Under the pieces are notes generated by a model. It was given only the letters and a program-made list of their open reading frames with translations. It made no database searches and was not told where the DNA came from. Positions 59,349 through 64,000 of a stretch of 64,000 nucleotides of DNA are shown here, piece by piece. This DNA is from Bacteroidaceae bacterium (GTDB taxonomy: Bacteria > Bacteroidota > Bacteroidia > Bacteroidales > Bacteroidaceae), in assembly GCA_017427065.1 (NCBI GenBank), contig JAFRTL010000016.1, forward strand, positions 62,001-126,000. The letters run 5' to 3'. Position numbers and translations under genes: made by a program. Every line of letters begins with the position of its first letter. Position 1 is the first letter of the stretch.

Positions 59349-59380
59349 TTTGCATTATAAAGATAAAAAGAGTACTTTTA
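59349..59380 (+). promoter_or_regulatory. Promoter of the low-complexity lipoprotein gene
   Basis: TTTG (59349-59352), 20 bases, TACTTTTA (59373-59380). The last base differs from the TAnnTTTG consensus. It is 34 bases before the start at 59415. Confidence 0.45.
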
Positions 59381-59414
59381 TGCTCACTTACTTAACTATA
59401 TGGAGGGCTTAATT

Positions 59415-60515
59415 ATGAAGAAGTTATTATTAGCATTGGTAATGGGAGTCGCAATGACCAGTTGCATGACTACCGCTTATGATCCATACGGATACGATTC
59501 CTATGGAAATGTAGTGTACTACGATGTTTATGATGACTATGGCTATAATTATATATATGATGAGGCAGTCATCATAGAGATCACCAATAGAATGGTTGTC
59601 CAGATGCGTCTGAGCAGCTGGGAAGCACAGCGCTTGTTGGATCTTAACCGTCGTTATTTCTATTTGTTCCATCGTTATCCTGCTTATAGTTGGGGATACT
59701 ATGCACATCCACTTCCAGGATATGCTCGTCCTGGCTTTGGTGGCAGAGGCCCTGGTTATGGTGCCCCTCCTCGTGGCTACAGAGATTCTTACATGCGTAT
59801 TGAGAATGGGCGTGCGACGATGTATAATGTGAACACTCGTCGTGGCAATGACAATCGTGTGATGATGACCTCTAAGCAGATGGATAAGATGGCTGACAAG
59901 TACGATAAGGAAGTTCGCAAGATTGTGGGCAATGACTCTTATGGCACTTTCCGTACGCAGACTTCCAATCGTAGTGTGACCTATAATGCAGCTCCTGGAA
60001 CCTCTGGTTATACTGGCGGCAATGGTGTTGCACCTAACACTAATACGCGTCAGAACACTGGTACCAGTACTCGTAATACGACTACCAATCCAGGTGTATC
60101 CAACGATGGTGGCCGTGTGAGAAGCACTACTACTACTACGCCTTCTGTGAATGGTACTACGGGCACTGCTACGCAGCCGAGTACTTCTTCCAGTCGTATG
60201 AACCAACGTACGGGGAACACCAATCAGCAAAGTACGGTGAACTCTCGCACGAATGGTACTAGCACGCAGCGTCAGCAGACTACGACTGCACAGCCTCAGC
60301 AGGGCACGTCCTCTCGTAGTCAGACCACTACTGGTAGTAGTTCACGTACTCGTACGCGCACCAATACCAGTGGTACCAATACGCAAGTGAATACGCGTAC
60401 CAATACTACGAGTAGCAGCACTACTACGACAACTACCACTACTAGAAGTAATAATGGCTCATCAAACAATAATAGCCAGACTACCAATAGCGGCGGTGGT
60501 GCCAGAAGAAGATAA
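59415..60515 (+). CDS. Lipoprotein with Thr/Ser/Asn/Gln-rich tail
   Basis: A 366-residue lipoprotein with lipobox GVAMTSC (Cys17). Residues about 20-60 are Tyr/Asp-rich, 60-160 hold a compact region with RMVVQMRLSSWEAQRLLDLN and a Gly/Pro/Tyr-rich stretch, and about 180-366 are low complexity, mainly Thr, Ser, Asn, Gln and Gly with interspersed Arg. Arg is nearly the only charged residue in the tail, which ends GGGARRR. The tail is probably disordered and exposed. A GGAGGG at 59402-59407 supports the 59415 start. Function unknown; the neighbouring genes do not define it. Confidence 0.75.
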   Translation: MKKLLLALVMGVAMTSCMTTAYDPYGYDSYGNVVYYDVYDDYGYNYIYDEAVIIEITNRMVVQMRLSSWEAQRLLDLNRRYFYLFHRYPAYSWGYYAHPLPGYARPGFGGRGPGYGAPPRGYRDSYMRIENGRATMYNVNTRRGNDNRVMMTSKQMDKMADKYDKEVRKIVGNDSYGTFRTQTSNRSVTYNAAPGTSGYTGGNGVAPNTNTRQNTGTSTRNTTTNPGVSNDGGRVRSTTTTTPSVNGTTGTATQPSTSSSRMNQRTGNTNQQSTVNSRTNGTSTQRQQTTTAQPQQGTSSRSQTTTGSSSRTRTRTNTSGTNTQVNTRTNTTSSSTTTTTTTTRSNNGSSNNNSQTTNSGGGARRR

Positions 60516-60553
60516 TTGAAATTGTCAATTGTGAATTGTTAATTGTGAATTGA
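60516..60553. repeat. ATTGTNA heptamer tract before rfbD
   Basis: Units ATTGTCA, ATTGTGA, ATTGTTA and ATTGTGA, flanked by two ATTGAA units, fill the gap between the lipoprotein stop and the rfbD start. No clear promoter is visible in it. Confidence 0.75.
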
Positions 60554-60554
60554 A

Positions 60555-61421
60555 ATGAATATCTTAATAACCGGTGCCAACGGTCAACTTGGCAATGAAA
60601 TGAGATTGGTGAGCGCGAAAAGCGCTCACCACTTTGTGTTTACAGACGTCGTAGGAGAGTGTGAAAAGTTGGATATAACCGACTTAGAAGCAGTGAGAAA
60701 CATAGTTAAAGCCCATCAGATTGATGTCATTGTAAACTGTGCCGCTTATACCAATGTAGATAAGGCAGAAGATGATTATGACACCGCTAACTTGATAAAC
60801 AATAAAGCCGTGGAAGTATTGGCGACAGCAGCAAAAGAAGCTGATGCTACCTTGATCCATATTTCAACCGACTATGTTTTTAAGGGAGATAAATGTACCC
60901 CTTGTCAAGAAACATGGGCAACAGATCCATTAGGTGTATATGGCGTGACAAAGTTGGCTGGAGAACAAAGCATCCAGAGGGTAGGGTGCAAGCATATTAT
61001 TATTCGTACGGCATGGCTTTATTCACCCTTTGGAAAGAACTTTGTTAAGACCATGCGTACGCTTACAGCCACCAAGGATCAACTCAAGGTGGTGTTCGAT
61101 CAAGTAGGTACACCTACTTATGCTGGTGATTTAGCAGAAGTGATCGTACATATTATAGATACCAATCAGTTGGATAAGCAGGGCATCTACCATTTCAGTA
61201 ATGAAGGAGTGTGCTCTTGGTACGATTTTACCCAAGAAATCAAGGCACTCTGTGGGAATACCTGTGATGTACAACCCTGCCACAGCGATGAGTTTCCAAG
61301 TAAGGTAAAACGTCCACATTTCTCGGTACTCGATAAGACAAAAATCAAGGAAACCTTCGGCATCCAGATACCTTATTGGAAAGAATCGTTAGCTAAGTGT
61401 ATTGATGTACTTACTGATTGA
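60555..61421 (+). CDS. rfbD: dTDP-4-dehydrorhamnose reductase
   Basis: RfbD reduces dTDP-4-keto-L-rhamnose to dTDP-L-rhamnose for surface polysaccharides. The 288-residue extended short-chain dehydrogenase has the cofactor motif ITGANGQLGNEM, VNCAAYTNVDKAE, HISTDYVFKG and the catalytic YGVTKLAGE. It sits next to exopolysaccharide genes (wzz and wza types, opposite strand), but the other rhamnose genes (rfbA, B, C) are not in the window. The stop is in an ATTGANC repeat. Confidence 0.93.
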   Translation: MNILITGANGQLGNEMRLVSAKSAHHFVFTDVVGECEKLDITDLEAVRNIVKAHQIDVIVNCAAYTNVDKAEDDYDTANLINNKAVEVLATAAKEADATLIHISTDYVFKGDKCTPCQETWATDPLGVYGVTKLAGEQSIQRVGCKHIIIRTAWLYSPFGKNFVKTMRTLTATKDQLKVVFDQVGTPTYAGDLAEVIVHIIDTNQLDKQGIYHFSNEGVCSWYDFTQEIKALCGNTCDVQPCHSDEFPSKVKRPHFSVLDKTKIKETFGIQIPYWKESLAKCIDVLTD

Positions 61422-61433
61422 GCATTGAACATT

Positions 61434-62180
61434 ATGAAGATATTATTGTTTTTGGCGTTCATATTTGGTAACGTTTTGGCAATTCAAGCCCAGACTGAAG
61501 AAAAGATCCAAGATGTACGTACCTATCCTGATTACTATTTCCTGAAGATAGATGATGTGGCGAGTAGTCTGAATCTCTTGCCTGCACCGCCACAACCAGG
61601 TGATATTTTGTTTTTGCACGATCAAGCACGCTATCAATGGGGAAAATCGCAGCGTAATACATCTCGTGGTGAATTGGCTATCCGTGATGCGGATGCCAGT
61701 GCCGAGGGTGTTTGTGCCGCTTTGTCTGGTGCCTTTGGCTACGATATCACAGAGACAGGCACCCCAGAACTCTTTAAATTAGTAAAGAAAGTGGTGGCAG
61801 ATGCTGGCGACCTATCCACTCGTGAAGCCAAGAATTACTATATGCGTCCACGTCCCTATATGCTTTTCAAGGAAGGCACTTCCGTGCCCGAAGATGAAGA
61901 GGTACTTAGTCATAATGGATCCTATCCTTCAGGACATACCGCAGAAGGGTGGGCAGTAGCATTAGTTCTAGCTGAGATCAATGTGGCCAATCAAGATGCT
62001 ATTCTCCAGCGAGGCTATGATTATGGCACCAGCCGTGTGATTGTTGGCTACCACTGGCAAAGTGATGTGGATAATGCCCGCATTGTTGCCTCTGCTGTAG
62101 TAGCTCGCCTTCATGCCGATGAAGGATTTGTAGAGCAGTTAGCGAAGGCAAAAGCCGAATTCGCTACGCTTTTAAATTGA
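61434..62180 (+). CDS. Class A acid phosphatase (PAP2/PhoN family)
   Basis: An exported 248-residue nonspecific acid phosphatase with signal peptide ending AIQAQ (about residue 19). The family signature is intact: K-x6-RP around KNYYMRPRPYM, PSGHT in YPSGHTAEGWA, and SR-x5-H-x3-D in SRVIVGYHWQSDVD. It likely releases phosphate from organic phosphoesters in the periplasm. The start at 61434 is ATG, 12 bases after rfbD. The stop TGA belongs to the heptamer repeat element. Confidence 0.93.
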   Translation: MKILLFLAFIFGNVLAIQAQTEEKIQDVRTYPDYYFLKIDDVASSLNLLPAPPQPGDILFLHDQARYQWGKSQRNTSRGELAIRDADASAEGVCAALSGAFGYDITETGTPELFKLVKKVVADAGDLSTREAKNYYMRPRPYMLFKEGTSVPEDEEVLSHNGSYPSGHTAEGWAVALVLAEINVANQDAILQRGYDYGTSRVIVGYHWQSDVDNARIVASAVVARLHADEGFVEQLAKAKAEFATLLN

Positions 62181-62303
62181 GAATTGAGGATTGAGAATTG
62201 AGGATTAATAGAATTTGAAGGTCGGTTATACTTAAAGAAAAAGGGCTGCTATAGTCAATAAGCGCAGCCCTTAATTTTCAATTTTCAATCCTCAATTCTC
62301 AAT
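62176..62303. repeat. Palindromic heptamer element around a terminator, copy 3
   Basis: Arms of 33 bases (62176-62208 and 62271-62303) are inverted with three mismatches and built of ATTGAGA/ATTGAGG heptamers. Inside the right end the sequence reads GCGCAGCCCTTAAT, comparable with GCGCAGCCTAAT of copy 1. The arms supply stop codons to both converging genes (acid phosphatase and the wzz-type gene). The centre holds a terminator hairpin. Confidence 0.8.
62241..62272 (-). terminator. Terminator of the exopolysaccharide operon
   Basis: AAGGGCTGC (62241-62249) pairs with GCAGCCCTT (62264-62272). On the minus strand the stem is followed by TTTCTTTAAG, so it mainly suits the wzz-type gene. Confidence 0.75.
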
Positions 62304-63426
62304 TTTTCAAAGTTTCTTTCAGTAAGTTCCAATACTTCCAAAAATACTCTTTACCTATTGCCTCCCATGCTACCGCGAAAGCAAAGAAAAGAAAGGTGAA
62401 GATAATCAGCACCTTTAGCTTACTTGGAGAGCCTTGAAGAGGTACTACGGCGGGTTGTACCACTGTCAGTACAGGGGTTTCTTCTTGTACTTTGGCTTGT
62501 GCTAACTGCAATTGTTGGGCACTCTGCGTATAGACATTCATGGCTAAGTTTCTATCATTCTGCAAACGCTCCAACTCAGTACGTGAACGCTGTGTAAACA
62601 GATTCTGATTAGCATCAGCAAAAGCTGCATATGCTGCCTGTTTTAATTCGTAATCATGTTTAGCACCATTATAGATTTCTTGAGAGAATTGCAGATCTTT
62701 TTTTGCTTTATCTGTACGGTAGTCAGTAATATATTTCTGCAAGAATCTTGTTACAGTGTCCGCCACGGTTGCTGCAATCAATGGATCCTGCATCTTTACG
62801 GAAATTGTCGTATAGTTTGTTTTCTTATCCACAGAGATTCCTACACGCTTATTAAGTGCTTCGGCCATTTTGCGTTGGTCTTCAGTCAGAGAAATATACC
62901 CTTTTTGACCATTATTTAAGCTCTCCATCAATTCCGTGTTGTCCTTATTCCATAAGGAGCGTATTAATCCTAACGCCATTTTTGGAGCTGCAATAATATA
63001 GTTCCACCATGCCACTTTTACATTCTCGTGTAAGTAGTCATATAGATTGGTCTTAAGTTTCCCGTCAAGACTGGTCACTTGTGTATTAAATAACTCCAGT
63101 GTAAACGGCGTAGAACTAACAATATTTGGATAAAGGTCTGGAGTCAATGCCTCACTACTTCTACCCGAACTAATATTTATACCCGCCATAGCAGCCAACG
63201 AACTCAGGCCACCAGTACCACTGGCACCCGACTCTGAAGCTAAATTGACGCTTGTAGAATATTCCTTAGGAATACTGAAAGCAGCAATGAGGCCAACTAT
63301 GACACCAATAATACAGCATTTCAAGATAAACATACGACCCTCCCATGCTTTTTTCAGCATGCCCAACCAGTCTATCTGCATTTCATCCTCATCTTCTATA
63401 TATTGTTTGTCTTTCTCTTCCACCAT
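62299..63426 (-). CDS. Polysaccharide chain-length determinant (Wzz family)
   Basis: An inner-membrane polysaccharide co-polymerase setting chain length or assisting export. The 375-residue protein has an N-terminal helix (about 35-55, CCIIGVIVGLIAAFSIP), a long periplasmic domain with coiled coils (LQFSQEIYNGAKHDYELKQA), and a C-terminal helix (KLKVLIIFTFLFFAFAVAWE). The Pro-rich segment before the second helix (VVQPAVVPLQGSPSK) is typical. There is no kinase domain. It follows the Wza-type gene with a 37-base gap. The stop is in the heptamer repeat. Confidence 0.9.
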   Translation of the reverse strand: MVEEKDKQYIEDEDEMQIDWLGMLKKAWEGRMFILKCCIIGVIVGLIAAFSIPKEYSTSVNLASESGASGTGGLSSLAAMAGINISSGRSSEALTPDLYPNIVSSTPFTLELFNTQVTSLDGKLKTNLYDYLHENVKVAWWNYIIAAPKMALGLIRSLWNKDNTELMESLNNGQKGYISLTEDQRKMAEALNKRVGISVDKKTNYTTISVKMQDPLIAATVADTVTRFLQKYITDYRTDKAKKDLQFSQEIYNGAKHDYELKQAAYAAFADANQNLFTQRSRTELERLQNDRNLAMNVYTQSAQQLQLAQAKVQEETPVLTVVQPAVVPLQGSPSKLKVLIIFTFLFFAFAVAWEAIGKEYFWKYWNLLKETLKN

Positions 63427-63463
63427 TATTTTTAATTATGAATTATGAATTGTTATCTGTGAA

Positions 63464-64000
63464 TTATTTAAACGCTCTAAACAGCGTTGCGATCATAGCT
63501 GCCATAGAAGTGATGGTTGAAGCCATGGTTACAGTTTGTGCAATATTCGAACCATTCCTTTCAGGTTTACTTGGCACTATGATTTCACAACCAGGTTCAA
63601 TCTTTGCTCCGCCAAACCGTTTTACTTTACCTACATTACCATTGGCATATACCACATACACTTTGCTCTTTTTGGCCCTGTTTCCATAACCACCTGCTTG
63701 ATCAATATAGTACGAAAGACCTGCTCCATTTTTATAGGTTACGGTATTCGGATACATCACGGTACCGCTAATTTTCACCGTATTGTTCATCTCAGGAATA
63801 TAGATTACATCACCTTCACGTAAAACGATGTCCGCATATCCCCCCTTGTTCCTAAGTGCCTCTTCCAAGTCAATACCTACCGAATAGGTTGTTTTCAGGT
63901 CTTCTGTTGAAAGGTTAAGTGAGTCGCCCACAGAGGAGTTGCTAAGTGCCAAGACATCTTGACGGCGCAACAGCTCATCTTCGGTCATTGCTCTGGTAAG
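63464..64000 (-). CDS. Polysaccharide export outer-membrane protein (Wza/SLBB), partial
   Basis: The C-terminal part of a Wza-like exporter. The frame is open through the window edge at 64000, so the start, signal peptide and export domain are missing; the ATG at 63988 is internal. It shows an SLBB domain (VKISGTVMYPNTVTYKNGAG; LSYYIDQAGGYGNRAKKSKV) and a C-terminal hydrophobic helix (TVTMASTITSMAAMIATLF). It is upstream of the wzz-type gene in the same operon, forming the usual OPX/PCP export pair. Confidence 0.88.
   Translation of the reverse strand, partial: LTRAMTEDELLRRQDVLALSNSSVGDSLNLSTEDLKTTYSVGIDLEEALRNKGGYADIVLREGDVIYIPEMNNTVKISGTVMYPNTVTYKNGAGLSYYIDQAGGYGNRAKKSKVYVVYANGNVGKVKRFGGAKIEPGCEIIVPSKPERNGSNIAQTVTMASTITSMAAMIATLFRAFK

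Noticed and set aside
1-64000. tRNA, rRNA, insertion sequence or prophage
   Set aside because: Intergenic gaps were read by eye for tRNA cloverleaf and rRNA sequence and no transposase, integrase or phage protein was seen; short or divergent RNAs could still be missed.

Overview
The window is a 64 kb chromosomal segment of a Bacteroidales bacterium, most likely of the Prevotella/Segatella group. Pointers to this are the Bacteroidetes promoter form (TTTG, about 20 nt, TAnnTTTG) in front of many genes, Bacteroidetes-only families (DUF5686, DUF4290, DUF6377, DUF5715, DUF3836, SusC/Oar-like TonB receptor), a six-gene Na+-NQR operon, meso-diaminopimelate dehydrogenase, and weak dependence on Shine-Dalgarno sequences. 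I saw no rRNA, tRNA, insertion sequence, integrase, prophage or CRISPR array. Most of the window is housekeeping gene content.

Layout. 1-1767: 3' end of an Oar-like TonB-dependent receptor. 1.8-2.1 kb: non-coding palindromic repeat cluster. 2.1-8.1 kb (minus): 2-hydroxyacid dehydrogenase, RarA, a DUF5686 outer-membrane protein, and a divergent UDP-GlcNAc 2-epimerase. 8.3-17.6 kb (plus): carboxylase/decarboxylase alpha subunit, C1B aminopeptidase, nqrABCDEF. 17.6-20.8 kb: a second palindromic repeat, then an ECF sigma locus (DUF3836, DUF2807, sigma, membrane anti-sigma candidate, small secreted protein) with two copies of one promoter-like motif. 20.9-24.0 kb: membrane protein, winged-helix regulator and Ntn-type amide hydrolase, divergent from a BASS-like transporter. 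24.0-35.5 kb: rsmE, bifunctional nuclease, nucleoside permease, DUF5715, truA, cca, phosphoesterase, menA, and a receiver-PEP/pyruvate-binding fusion. 35.8-42.7 kb: GH20 hexosaminidase, gdhA, ruvA, ddh, and a DUF1080 plus Gfo/Idh pair. 42.9-50.3 kb (minus): DUF6377, rseP, dxr, rimM, murA, DUF4290, tsaB. 50.4-53.7 kb (plus): yicC, gmk, a small membrane protein, nadD, and a hydrolase-HAD fusion. 53.9-62.2 kb (plus): SPFH/Arc/DUF1648 trio, a zinc metalloprotease, glycerate kinase, a low-complexity lipoprotein, rfbD, and a class A acid phosphatase. 62.3-64 kb (minus): Wzz- and Wza-type exopolysaccharide genes, the second cut by the window edge.

The most unusual signals are non-coding. First, heptamer repeats built on ATTGANN lie at many gene 3' ends, and eight genes take their stop codon from the repeat; two copies also share a 31-nt core. 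Second, three intergenic regions carry a CTAACTAG motif followed by inverted repeats of unrelated sequence. Third, the motif TGTCACAAA-N10-CTGCGTATTATAG precedes both secreted-protein genes of the ECF locus and is a good candidate for that sigma factor's own promoter. Several proteins also lack canonical catalytic residues (WecB-like, OadA-like, and the HAD domain of the hydrolase fusion).
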